Of a stretch of 64,000 nucleotides of DNA, positions 54,097 to 62,139 are shown one piece after another (within the stretch, counting starts at the first letter, position 1; the number at the start of each line of letters is the position of its first letter). This DNA comes from Streptomyces camponoticapitis (GTDB taxonomy: Bacteria > Actinomycetota > Actinomycetes > Streptomycetales > Streptomycetaceae), in the NCBI RefSeq assembly GCF_014646115.1, contig NZ_BMMV01000002.1, positions 421,585 through 485,584 of the forward strand. Direction: 5' to 3'. The translations under genes were made by a program, and so were the position numbers. Under the pieces are notes generated by a model. The model saw only the letters and a list, made by a program, of their open reading frames with translations, searched no databases and was not told the origin of the DNA.

Positions 54097-55623
54097 TCAG
54101 TTGACCTCCCGCACTCTCGCAGCCGTCCGCTCGGCAAGCTCGCGGACGCCGTTCGCGACGTTCTCCGAGAGTTCGCCGAGTATGCCGTCGGCGGCCGTGA
54201 GGAGGGCACGGGTCTCCTCACGGCCGCCCGCGTCGGCCAGGGCGAGGGTGAGCCGGTAGTGCTCCTCGGCGATGAAGCCGCCGAGATTGACCTGCTGCCA
54301 GTGGCGCAGTGAGTCGTCCCCCGGGGTGGCCAAAGCCTCGCGCACGGCAGCCAGGCTGTCCGAAGCCGGCGAGAGTCGCCCCGCCTCCCGCTCCAGGCGG
54401 GCCAGTGTGCGCCAGGCGGAGGCCCGGTCCCATGCCGTCTCCTGAAGGGCGGCGTACAGACGCTGGGCGCGCAGAGCCTGGGGAAGTTCGCCGAGCTCCT
54501 CGAAGTCCTGAGCGAGCCCGATCAGTGGAGCTGTGGCCAGGGTGTGGGGTGCCTCGGGGCGGCGGAGTCTGCTCTGGTCCATGAATATGTTGTCGAGTTC
54601 GCGGATCAGCGTCACGCGCGCGAGGTCTGTCATCCCCTGATCCCGCGCCAGGTCGGTCCATGTGGAGACAGGTTCGTCCGACGGGTCCGTCCCGAACATC
54701 GACTCGTCGAGCCCCCGCGCCCACTGCCGCAACTCGTCCGCGCTCGCACTCGGTCCCGGCATACCGCTCAGGCCCAACGCCGTGTCGAAATCCGTCTCCC
54801 GGACCTCAAGCAGCAGCGGCAGATCTCCGGTGTCCCCTCGCAGCCCCACCAGCACGGCCGCGAGCCGCAGTTCGTCTGTCATCGAAGACTGTGCCTCGTG
54901 CCGCAGCAGATGCCGCAGCAGCTCCAGATCACCCTCGGCGCGGTCGAACTGCGCGGCTCGAAGGGTGATCCGGCGGCGCACCGGGTTTTCGGCGATTTCA
55001 TGCCATGAGGTGGGGTCGCCCTCCCTCAACCGGGCGAGATCGGCGCGGCCCGCCGCGAGCACTGGCTCCCACAGCGGGGGACCGGCCGGGCCTATCCGGT
55101 CGTACGCGCACCCCTCGTTCGCGTTGAGCAGGACGAAGTCCGGCTCGGTGCGCAGCAGCGCGGCATGCAGACTGCCCACCAGCTCGATCGGGGAGCGTTC
55201 CGGGAAGCCCAGCGCGGCACGGAGTTCGGCTCGCTCCTCGTCGATTCCATAGTGCTCACGGATCTGGTCCTCGGTCTCCGTGATGCAGGCCAGGATCTCC
55301 TGCTCGCTGTCGTCCGGCGACAGATGTGTGTAGCCGCGCCAGCCGGGCAGGCCGATGATGAGCTCCAGGGTCTCGTCGACACTGGAGCCGATGATCCCCG
55401 CGGCGCCCTCCGAGTCGGCGTAGAGCACCGAGCCGTCCGAGCACACGAAGTACGTACCGCCGGTATCGTCCCCGGCTACCGTCTCCAGCGCCTCGCCCGA
55501 GGCGAGGCGGACCTCCTCGACATGGCCGTGGACGGCGCGGTCCAGGTCGAAGTCGAAGGGGAAGGCGGCCAGTTCGGCCAAGCGGCGGTCCTGCCGCAGC
55601 AGCTGTAGCGCGTGATCCGTCAT
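54097..55623 (-). CDS. Large hypothetical protein with SUKH-like N-terminus and helical repeats
   Basis: A 508-residue cytoplasmic protein. Residues 1-120 resemble SMI1/KNR4 (SUKH) modules (TYFVCSDGSVLYADSEGAAGIIGSSVDETLELIIGLPGW), residues 180 onward are alpha-helical with HEAT/TPR-like spacing (DLARLREGDP..., LAAVLVGLRGDTGDLPLLLEV, GELPQALRAQRLYAALQETAWDRASAWRTLARLEREAGRL). Some SUKH proteins are immunity factors; this one's function is not known. ATG 55623 starts the conserved frame; the longer upstream frame is not convincing. Confidence 0.7.
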   Translation of the reverse strand: MTDHALQLLRQDRRLAELAAFPFDFDLDRAVHGHVEEVRLASGEALETVAGDDTGGTYFVCSDGSVLYADSEGAAGIIGSSVDETLELIIGLPGWRGYTHLSPDDSEQEILACITETEDQIREHYGIDEERAELRAALGFPERSPIELVGSLHAALLRTEPDFVLLNANEGCAYDRIGPAGPPLWEPVLAAGRADLARLREGDPTSWHEIAENPVRRRITLRAAQFDRAEGDLELLRHLLRHEAQSSMTDELRLAAVLVGLRGDTGDLPLLLEVRETDFDTALGLSGMPGPSASADELRQWARGLDESMFGTDPSDEPVSTWTDLARDQGMTDLARVTLIRELDNIFMDQSRLRRPEAPHTLATAPLIGLAQDFEELGELPQALRAQRLYAALQETAWDRASAWRTLARLEREAGRLSPASDSLAAVREALATPGDDSLRHWQQVNLGGFIAEEHYRLTLALADAGGREETRALLTAADGILGELSENVANGVRELAERTAARVREVN

Positions 55624-56229
55624 GTCACAGAACGTAACATTGTGCACTGACAACGGACTCGCGGTCTCGCTGGTAAGGCTGGAGATCGGGGTGCGGTCAT
55701 GGTCGGCGGTTTGGGCGTTCGTCCCAGCGGTGAGTCGTCCAGGCTTGCCGGATCGGACTACGCGCGGTGATGACGACGGTGCGCCCGCTCGTACAGCGCA
55801 CGGTGATGTCCTCGGGTAACGGCCCGAGGACATCCAGGCGGCCCAGGGTCGGGGCGGAGCACGCCGAGTCGTATCCACTCGTCACGACGTCCGCTGAGCG
55901 TGGTGGCCGAGCAGGTCGTGTCGGTGATCGCCTCGTAAGAACAGTGCAGGTGCTCGACGTCGCTGTCGCGGCCCCGGTCACGCAACGCGCGGGCACGGAG
56001 CTCGGTGAGGCCGCTTGGGTCCTTCCGGACCCTAAAGACACCCGCCAGCACCCACGCCGCCACCTCTGAGCAGGAGGCGCGGCCACCAGCGGCACGGTGC
56101 CCGTCACGTCGGTCCACCGGCCGGCGCGCGCGAGGTCTTTGGGCTGGACGCGGCGTAGAAGTGGAGCGCGGTGAGGGGCTCCTCCGGAGAATCAGACGTG
56201 CGCTCGAATGTGGGCGGCAGGTACCCGCC
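55624..56229. other. Stretch of about 600 bases with an uncertain minus-strand frame
   Basis: Two overlapping minus-strand frames (55697-56107 and 55758-56117) are each partly protein-like: one early (GLTELRARALRDRGRDSDVEHLHCSYEAI), the other late (TSGYDSACSAPTLGRLDVLGPLPEDITVRCTSGRTVVITARSP). They may be a frameshifted gene, but no family was recognised, so no gene is called. The rest holds nothing recognisable. Confidence 0.35.
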
Positions 56230-56451
56230 CTACACGAGCACCGCGTACCCCACCAATCCGACGACGATCATCAAAACCACCACGCCGATCGCGATGAGCG
56301 GGCCGGCGGCCCACCCCTTCGGCGGGTCATTCTTCGGCCCGGCCTCGGACGTACTTCCCTCCCCCGGCGGTGTCTCACCGGGCGGCACTCCGCCGCCAGG
56401 CTCCAGGCCGGGGGTGTTGTCGGGATCGGGATCGGGGTTCGAGGGAGTCAT
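56230..56451 (-). CDS. Small DUF6480-like membrane protein
   Basis: A 73-residue protein with a Pro/Asp/Gly-rich N-terminus (MTPSNPDPDPDNTPGLEPGGG) and one C-terminal membrane helix (GPLIAIGVVVLMIVVGLVGYAVL). This matches a small family common in Streptomyces and not characterised. The tail-anchored layout puts the acidic, proline-rich part in the cytoplasm or outside; orientation is unknown. No strong ribosome binding site. Confidence 0.82.
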   Translation of the reverse strand: MTPSNPDPDPDNTPGLEPGGGVPPGETPPGEGSTSEAGPKNDPPKGWAAGPLIAIGVVVLMIVVGLVGYAVLV

Positions 56452-56602
56452 GGACCGTGGGTGCCCGTTTCGGGTGCGGGATAATCCATCAGATACCGGA
56501 CAGCGTGAAGTCCCCGATCAGATCGCCGGGCTCGGTGGCGCGCGGGCTACAGGCTTCACGCCTTCTTGCGGCCGGGACGCGTGGCCAACGGCTGGGCCGG
56601 CA

Positions 56603-57255
56603 TCACCAGCACTGTCCAAAGCGCCGGTCGGCCGCGTCCGTCGGACCTGCAGAGACGAAGTCCGTGCGTTCGAGCCGGCCCCGGTACCAGTGGGCGAGAT
56701 CGTGCCCGGTCGGCTCGATCCCTCGGTCTGCCGGTCTGCCGGTCAGGGATCCTCCCAGATGGCACCTCGGTGCGGGCCCGTCATCACCATCAGGGACGCA
56801 TAGCCGCACCCCTGCTCGCTGAGGAACACCGCGCCCGCCTCCTGGGAGTCAAAGAGCTCCTCGCAGCGCGCATCCCAGGCCGCGTACGCGCGACGGAACG
56901 CGTCGTCAGATGTGAAGGCATCCCTCTTGGCCTCCTGTGTCTCGACCGTGGCAAGCTCACTCTGCGGCGCCTCGGCGACGAAGGGGCGTTCGGCGAACGC
57001 GGCGGTGGTCGGCTGCCCGGGGAAGGCGAGCCCGATGCCGAGCCACTGCCACCCACCGTTGTCCAAGGCCGGTGACATCAGGCCGTAGTCGGGGTCGGCT
57101 CCCCCTCCGCCGACCTGGAGCAGGAAGCTCCGATACTGCTCGGGCAGGCCAACGCCCAGGTCCGACTCCAGTGCCCGGAGCTGTCCCGGTGGGCCGTACG
57201 GATGACTCCGTACGGCCCATCCACTGTCACCCGGCTTGTGGTTCTCCTCCGACAT
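56603..57255 (-). pseudogene. SMI1/KNR4 (SUKH) family protein, truncated by a stop and an 8-bp duplication
   Basis: From ATG 57255 the frame encodes a SUKH core (LRALESDLGVGLPEQYRSFLLQVGGGGADPDYGLMS ... YASLMVMTGPHRGAIWEDP) and stops at TGA 56743-56745. The C-terminal part continues downstream in another frame (ADRGIEPTGHDLAHWYRGRLERTDF). GGTCTGCC is duplicated in tandem at 56725-56740; deleting one copy brings this tail back into the original frame, leaving only the TGA. The remaining 170-residue protein may fold incompletely. SUKH proteins often act as toxin-immunity factors. Confidence 0.78.
56725..56740. repeat. 8-bp tandem duplication in the SUKH gene
   Basis: GGTCTGCC occurs twice in tandem (56725-56732, 56733-56740). 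Its length shifts the frame of the SUKH tail. Confidence 0.85.
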
Positions 57256-57361
57256 CTACTGGGAGGGCGAGTGCGGGAACCAGTGGTTCGACAAGCACTG
57301 GGACCTGTCCCAGGTGCCGTACGGGTGCAACAACAGGGCAAGTAGCTTCGACCTGAGCTGA
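57240..57361 (+). pseudogene. C-terminal remnant of a small secreted protein
   Basis: The plus strand reads SDIYWEGECGNQWFDKHWDLSQV, PYGCNNRASSFDLS, then stop. The two cysteines, aromatic content and NNRASSF ending resemble the C-terminus of I36-type secreted proteins. No start or signal peptide precedes it and it overlaps the start of the SUKH gene on the other strand, so only a fragment remains. Confidence 0.4.
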
Positions 57362-57539
57362 ACGGCCAACCCCGTGGGGCCGGTGTCTCGGCTGTCGCGC
57401 CGGCGGATGCGCGGTGGGGCCCGGCGGTACGCACAGGTGTCGCGGCCTCGGCCAGACCCACCGTTCGCCGGAAGCCGGATCGCGAACAGGCAGTCACCCG
57501 GCCGCTGGACGGCGGTCCTGACCGTCTTCATTTTCTTGC

Positions 57540-57564
57540 GTGTGGACGAGCGGGATGGGGGTAT
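57540..57564 (+). promoter_or_regulatory. Sigma-B-type promoter before the sigma-factor gene
   Basis: GTGT (57540-57543), 15 bases, then GGGTAT (57559-57564) matches the streptomycete SigB consensus GNNT-N14-16-GGGTAY. It lies 45 bases before ATG 57609, consistent with the sigma factor driving its own transcription. Confidence 0.65.
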
Positions 57565-57608
57565 CCGGCGTGTCGTCTTGTTCGTCTCTGTAGGGAGGGG
57601 TCGCTCTC

Positions 57609-58484
57609 ATGTCGGTCACACAGCTCGTTAGCACACCGTCAGAAACGGCGACGGAGACGGCCGCGGAAGTGGCCGGCGCTCTGCCGTGGATCGAGGACGC
57701 CGGGAAGATCGCGCCCAAGGACGCGCGGGTGCTCTCCAGGCTGTTCTTCGACCGGCTTCAGGTGCTGGAGGAGGGCACCCGGGAGTATCAGTACGCGCGG
57801 AACACGCTGATCGAGATGAACCTGTCGCTGGTGCAGTTCGCGGCCCGCCGCTTCCGCAACCGCGGCAGCGGCGACATGGAGGACATCATCCAGGTCGGCA
57901 CGATCGGGCTCATCAAGGCGATCGACCGTTTCGACCTGTCCCGCGAGACCGAGTTCAGCACCTTCGCCATCCCGTATGTCGTTGGTGAGATCAAGAGGTT
58001 CTTCCGTGACACGACCTGGGCCGTTCATGTGCCCCGGCGTTTGCAGGAGCTGAGCGGCGACCTCACCAAAGCCCGCGAGGAGCTGAGCGGCCGTCTCGGC
58101 AGGAACCCCACGGTCCGTGAACTCGCCGATCTCCTGAACCTGTCCGAGGACGAGATCGCCGAGGGCCTGGTCGCGGTCGCCGGCTACACCGCCGGCTCCC
58201 TCGACACCCCGGCCGATGACGGGCAGACCAGCGGCGACCTCACCATCGCCCGCGCCATCGGTGAGCGCGACCCGGGCATGGACCTGGTGGAGGACCTCCA
58301 CTCGCTGGCTCCGCTCATCCGGCATCTCGACGAGCGCGAGCGGCGCATCATCGAGATGCGCTTCGGCCAGGAGATGACCCAGTCCGAGATCGGCAGAGAG
58401 CTCGGCGTCTCACAGATGCAGGTCTCCCGGCTCCTCACCCGTACTCTCGCCAAACTCCGCACCGGGCTCCTCATCGACGACTGA
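57609..58484 (+). CDS. SigB/SigF/SigG-family RNA polymerase sigma factor
   Basis: A 291-residue alternative sigma factor. Region 2 is complete (YARNTLIEMNLSLVQFAARRF, DIIQVGTIGLIKAIDRFDLSRETEFSTFAIPYVVGEIKRFFRD), region 3 carries VPRRLQELSGDLTKAREELSGRLGR, and region 4 the HTH MTQSEIGRELGVSQMQVSRLLTRTL. It directs polymerase to stress and differentiation promoters. No anti-sigma gene is adjacent. Start ATG 57609 has GGGAGGGG about nine bases upstream. Confidence 0.95.
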   Translation: MSVTQLVSTPSETATETAAEVAGALPWIEDAGKIAPKDARVLSRLFFDRLQVLEEGTREYQYARNTLIEMNLSLVQFAARRFRNRGSGDMEDIIQVGTIGLIKAIDRFDLSRETEFSTFAIPYVVGEIKRFFRDTTWAVHVPRRLQELSGDLTKAREELSGRLGRNPTVRELADLLNLSEDEIAEGLVAVAGYTAGSLDTPADDGQTSGDLTIARAIGERDPGMDLVEDLHSLAPLIRHLDERERRIIEMRFGQEMTQSEIGRELGVSQMQVSRLLTRTLAKLRTGLLIDD

Positions 58485-58525
58485 CCCGGAACGGGCGTAC
58501 GGGGCCGGGGCCGCCATGGCGCCCG

Positions 58526-58565
58526 GCCTCGCGCCTGCGCGGACCGCCTCGCGCCTGCGCGGACC
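58526..58565. repeat. 20-bp tandem duplication between sigB and ku
   Basis: The 20-base unit starting GCCTCGCGCC is present twice in succession. It lies between the convergent stop codons and overlaps no gene. Confidence 0.85.
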
Positions 58566-58567
58566 GC

Positions 58568-59482
58568 CTATGCCGAACGGGGCTTCCTGCCCGAGGTCTT
58601 CTTCGCCGACGTCTTCTTGGCGGGGGACTTCTTCGTCGTCTTCTTCGCGGTGGTCTTCTTGCGGGCCGGGATGGAGTGCACGGTGGCGTCCTCACCGGTC
58701 TCTCCCCGCGTGTGCTTGGCCTGCTGGACGGACTGTTCCAGTGCGGACATGAGGTCGACCACCTGGCCGCTGCGCTTCTCCTCGGTTCTCGGGGCGGCCG
58801 GCGTCTTGCCGTCGGCCTTCGCCTCGATGAGCTTTGTCAGAGCTTCGGTGTACTCGTCGTGGAAGCCGGACACGTCGTCCAGGGCCATGGTGTCCATCAG
58901 AGCCAGTGCGCCCTCGATCTCACCCTCGTCCAGTTCCACCTCGGGGGGTGTCAGCTCGGCGGGATTCCGGATCTCATCGGCCCAGTGCATCTGGTGCAGG
59001 GTCATCACGTCGTCGCGGATCGACAGGAGTCCCAGGCGTTCCCGGCCGCGGAGCGCGTACTTCGCCACAGCCGCCTTCGAGGACCGTTCGAGTGCTTTCC
59101 GCAGGAGCGTGTAGGGCTTGTCGGCCACTTCGCCGGCCGGCTCCAGGTAGTAGGCGTCACCGAGGCGGATCGGGTCGATGCTGGAGCGGTCGACGAACGC
59201 GACCACGTCGATGGCCTTCGCGGTGGGCAGGGGCATGTCCGCCAGTTCGTCGTCGCTGATCGGGATGACGTTGTCCTTCGACAGTTCGTATCCCTTGCCG
59301 ATCTCGTCCGAGGTGACCTCCTCGCCGTCCAGCTCACAGACCTTGCGGTTGCGGATCAGTCCCATGTCTTCCAGGTGGATCCGGCGGAAGCGGATGGAGT
59401 GGTCCTCGGTGGCGACAAGGAGGCGGATCGGGATGGTGACCAGGCCGAAGCTGATGGAACCGCTCCATACGACTGACGGCAT
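58568..59482 (-). CDS. ku: Ku protein (non-homologous end joining)
   Basis: A 304-residue bacterial Ku: SVVWSGSISFGLVTIPIRLLVATEDHSIRFRRIH at the N-terminus, the central beta-barrel core (VDRSSIDPIRLGDAYYLEPAG, YTLLRKALERSSKAAVAKYALRGRERL), and a C-terminal tail with many AKKT/KKSPAKKT repeats that binds DNA. It encircles double-strand ends and recruits ligase D, which is not encoded in this window. ATG 59482 follows GGAGGG by a few bases; the longer frame is not supported. Confidence 0.96.
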   Translation of the reverse strand: MPSVVWSGSISFGLVTIPIRLLVATEDHSIRFRRIHLEDMGLIRNRKVCELDGEEVTSDEIGKGYELSKDNVIPISDDELADMPLPTAKAIDVVAFVDRSSIDPIRLGDAYYLEPAGEVADKPYTLLRKALERSSKAAVAKYALRGRERLGLLSIRDDVMTLHQMHWADEIRNPAELTPPEVELDEGEIEGALALMDTMALDDVSGFHDEYTEALTKLIEAKADGKTPAAPRTEEKRSGQVVDLMSALEQSVQQAKHTRGETGEDATVHSIPARKKTTAKKTTKKSPAKKTSAKKTSGRKPRSA

Positions 59483-59826
59483 ACGACCCTCCGTGGCCGG
59501 ACGGCGGCCAGGCCGCCAGTAGGGAGAACAAGGCGGGCGCGGACCGCCGCCCGTACTCCCGATCCTCACCCCTCCCCGGCCTGCTCGCACCACGAGCCGG
59601 ACATACGAACGTCCGCTCCCGCGCGTGCGGTGGTACTGCTCGCGACGTGCCCCTCGATCACGCGTCGCGTGGGACGCGTAGCTGCGGCCGTCAGTGACCG
59701 TTTCCGGAGTCCCGGCAGCAATTGGCCCCGCTCAGGATTCGAGCGGCGCCGGCGCGAAGAGCTGTGGCATGGTCCGGACGGCCGGCCCGTCCAGGTGTGG
59801 ATGAGGTCGTCGTCGACTCTCGGGAT
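59483..59826. other. Gene-free stretch of about 340 bases
   Basis: No protein-like frame and no strong repeat were found between the ku promoter region and the 3' end of the VOC gene. Confidence 0.5.
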
Positions 59827-60258
59827 TCAGGCGGCGGCCGGGGGCTGGATGAGTTTGATGAGGTTGCCTTCGGGGTTTTTGACATAGGCGAAGCGGGCTC
59901 CGGGCTGGACGGCGTCGGCCGGCGGCCACACGGCTTGCGCTCCGGCTGCGGTGAGCGCGGTGAATGCCGCGTCCGGAGCGTCGACTTCCAAGGCCCAGTG
60001 GCCGTAGCCCTGCTCTCGACAGGCGTCCAGTGGGTCGGTGAAGACCCGCGGGCGCGTGGAGCCGGCGCGCTCGATGAGCTCGACGCGGGTTCCCGTGCGG
60101 GTCTGCAGGACCGCGGTGCGCACGGGAGGCTCGGGGACTTCGTACTGCTCGATGATCGTTTCGAAGCCGAGGACCTGCTGATACCAGATCGTCTGACGGT
60201 CGAGGTCGGCGACCGAGATGCTGACGTGGTGGTGGCGCGGGGTGATTGCGGAGGTCAT
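59827..60258 (-). CDS. VOC-family (glyoxalase/dioxygenase-like) protein
   Basis: A 143-residue protein made of paired beta-alpha-beta-beta-beta modules (RHHHVSISVADLDRQTIWYQQVLGFETI, GYGHWALEVDAPDAAFTALTAAGA, FAYVKNPEGNLIKLIQ). Histidine in HHHVSIS, the central His of GHWALEV and Glu of NPEGNLIKLI are candidate metal ligands. AGGAG eight bases upstream supports ATG 60258. It is transcribed divergently from tetR and shares its operator, so it is probably the regulated enzyme. Confidence 0.88.
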   Translation of the reverse strand: MTSAITPRHHHVSISVADLDRQTIWYQQVLGFETIIEQYEVPEPPVRTAVLQTRTGTRVELIERAGSTRPRVFTDPLDACREQGYGHWALEVDAPDAAFTALTAAGAQAVWPPADAVQPGARFAYVKNPEGNLIKLIQPPAAA

Positions 60259-60317
60259 GGTTCGGGCTCCTGGTCCGGGAAGGGGCACGCGCTCTTCGGG
60301 GCAGTCGGTGAGAACGT

Positions 60318-60345
60318 TGTAGTCAACGACTACATTGCCAATGTA
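60318..60345. promoter_or_regulatory. Twin overlapping palindromes between VOC and tetR
   Basis: TGTAGTC-AAC-GACTACA (60318-60334) is a perfect 7-bp inverted repeat, and TACATTG-C-CAATGTA (60331-60345) is another that overlaps its end. TTGACA on the minus strand (60351-60356) is a consensus -35 for the VOC gene, so the palindromes cover its -10 region. They are the obvious binding sites for the TetR-family protein. Confidence 0.78.
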
Positions 60346-60365
60346 GCCACTGTCAACATCGCTGA

Positions 60366-60371
60366 TAGGGT
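60366..60371 (+). promoter_or_regulatory. Candidate -10 (TAGGGT) for leaderless tetR mRNA
   Basis: TAGGGT ends six bases before ATG 60378 with no ribosome binding site. This spacing suggests transcription starting at the initiator codon. Confidence 0.45.
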
Positions 60372-60377
60372 GTTGTC

Positions 60378-60974
60378 ATGCCAACCGGCCGGAACCAGTA
60401 CCACCACGGAAACCTGCGCGCGGCCATCCTCGCCGAGGCGCAGACGATGCTGTCGGAAACCGGGGCCGACGGCCTGTCGCTGCGCGAGGTCGCCCGTCGG
60501 ACGGGCGTCAGCCATGGCGCCCCGCGCCGGCATTTCCCGGACAGGCAGGCACTGCTGTCCGCGCTCGTGGAGCAGGGTTATGAACAGCTGGGGGCCCGGA
60601 TCGAATCAGCCCTGGCGGGCACCGGCGGCGACTTCACAGGACGGCTCACGGCGTTCGCCTGTGCCTACGTCGACTTCGCCCGGCACAACGACGAACTGAT
60701 GACCCTGATGCTCTCGTCCAAGACCTGGCCCGACGCCGGACACCTGATCGCGGCGAACGACCGGGCCTTCGCGCCGGCGGTCGAACTCCTGCGCCAGGCC
60801 GCCGGGAGCGGGGACATTACGCCCGCCGACACCGACACCGTGCATATGGCCGTCCTCGCACTGCTGCACGGGCTCGCGTTCGTGGCCGGGCACGGTCTGG
60901 CGGGGACGAAACCCACATCCGACCTGGTCGCGGGCGCGGTCGGGGCCCTGGTCGAGGGCATCCGCCCGCGCTGA
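60378..60974 (+). CDS. TetR-family transcriptional regulator
   Basis: A 198-residue repressor: N-terminal HTH YHHGNLRAAILAEAQTMLSETGADGLSLREVARRTGVSHGAPRRHFPDRQALLSALV, then a TetR_C ligand-binding region (WHG-type, LTAFACAYVDFARHNDELMTLML). The starting YHHGNLRAA is typical of a subgroup regulating small enzymes next door. Divergent from the VOC gene, with two palindromic operators between. Confidence 0.93.
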   Translation: MPTGRNQYHHGNLRAAILAEAQTMLSETGADGLSLREVARRTGVSHGAPRRHFPDRQALLSALVEQGYEQLGARIESALAGTGGDFTGRLTAFACAYVDFARHNDELMTLMLSSKTWPDAGHLIAANDRAFAPAVELLRQAAGSGDITPADTDTVHMAVLALLHGLAFVAGHGLAGTKPTSDLVAGAVGALVEGIRPR

Positions 60975-61122
60975 CCTCTGGCTGGCCGCTTGCCTTTCAG
61001 CGAGTGTCGATGGGCCTTGCGAAGGCCGTGGGAGACGAGGTATCACCCTGACCCGGCGGTGTTGCACCTCGCCGCATTCTGATCTGGTCCCGCAGGTGAC
61101 AGGAAGCTGATGTGACGTCGGC

Positions 61123-61527
61123 CTACTGGAGATGGGTGCTCGGTTGGCGACGCCAGTCCCAATCGGGATGACGGTCCATCAGTGTGAGGAACCCGCTCGC
61201 CGGCAAGATCTCGAAATGGTTGGTGTCGACAAGACCGTCGACACCAGGGAGAACGTCGCGGAGGAATGTCCGGGCCGCGTTCATGGACTGGCACGAGAGG
61301 TGGACCGCGTACGGTTCGCCGATCGAGGTCGTCACTCGGTCGAGTTCGTCCGGCTCGTAGTCCGCCAGGATTCCGCCTGAAAGGTCGAGGCAGTACGAGT
61401 ACCCGTGCCGGTGCAGCCGTTCGTCACCCGTCACAGGATCCGGGACAAGGCCAAAGGCACGGATCCGCCCCTCAAGCGACGGACGTTGTTCTGCGGGGAT
61501 CAGGATGTTCACAGACGGCCAGGACAC
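61123..61527 (-). CDS. Hypothetical protein, 134 residues
   Basis: A small soluble protein (SVNILIPAEQRPSLEGRIRAFGLVP ... YEPDELDRVTTSIGEPYAVHLSCQSMNAARTFLRDVLPGVDGLVDTNHFEILPASGFLTLMDRHPDWDW). The pattern of a small alpha/beta fold with a C-terminal aspartate/tryptophan cluster resembles orphan immunity-type proteins, but no family was identified. GTG 61527 is preferred since GGAGG lies seven bases before it; GTG 61560 is in the same frame. Confidence 0.7.
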   Translation of the reverse strand: MSWPSVNILIPAEQRPSLEGRIRAFGLVPDPVTGDERLHRHGYSYCLDLSGGILADYEPDELDRVTTSIGEPYAVHLSCQSMNAARTFLRDVLPGVDGLVDTNHFEILPASGFLTLMDRHPDWDWRRQPSTHLQ

Positions 61528-61763
61528 GTATCTACCTCCATGGCGACAGTAGGCGATCACTCCCTTGGGGCCGCCACGCTTTTTTGTCTCGACTGTGCTC
61601 CCTCCTCATCAAGGAGAGAGGCCCCTCAAGGCGCAAAGACCTGCTTCGTTCTCGGTAAGCCCGCGGGGGACAGGGACTCGATCCGATCACGGATGCTCAC
61701 GCGCGGCCAACTGCCGGACCGAGCGGCGCTGGGCTTGAACAAACCCGGACCTGGAATTATGGA

Positions 61764-61967
61764 GTGATCGCGGCCCTCTTCTGGTCCCCGTGGGCCGTCC
61801 TGCTCCCGGTGGCCCTGTCTGTGGAGTGGCTCATGCGTGCCTGCACGGCGGCCCATTGGGAGCGGCGGCACGGTCTGCTGCTGTGGCGGGGCGGGGTCAA
61901 GGAACAGCCACTTGCCAAAGGGCAGTTCCTGTACTCCTCGGTCAGGCCCGGATCACCGACTCGGTGA
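61764..61967 (+). CDS. Possible small membrane protein
   Basis: A 67-residue frame with one hydrophobic segment (ALFWSPWAVLLPVALSVEWLMRACTA) and a basic tail (WERRHGLLLWRGGVKEQPLAKGQFLYSSVRP). No good ribosome binding site precedes GTG 61764. It could be real or a fragment of a longer lost gene. Confidence 0.35.
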   Translation: MIAALFWSPWAVLLPVALSVEWLMRACTAAHWERRHGLLLWRGGVKEQPLAKGQFLYSSVRPGSPTR

Positions 61968-62139
61968 TCGATTCCTGCGCGTCTCCAGCCGCCGCCCCGT
62001 TCCGAGGCGGTGTTATCCGGTCGATGAGACCTTCGGCGCGCAGCTTCGCCGGCAATGCGGCACCGGAACTGGAAGACCTCCGCGGAGCGTCCCCCTTACG
62101 CATGATGGTCTGCTGACGGGACGGGGAGGACGGGCGATC

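Noticed and set aside
55697..56117. Two overlapping minus-strand frames as a gene
   Set aside because: Each is only partly protein-like and no family was recognised; recorded as an uncertain stretch only.
61405..61767. A 120-codon plus-strand frame opposite the hypothetical gene at 61123-61527
   Set aside because: No ribosome binding site and no protein-like pattern; the minus-strand frame has a strong ribosome binding site.
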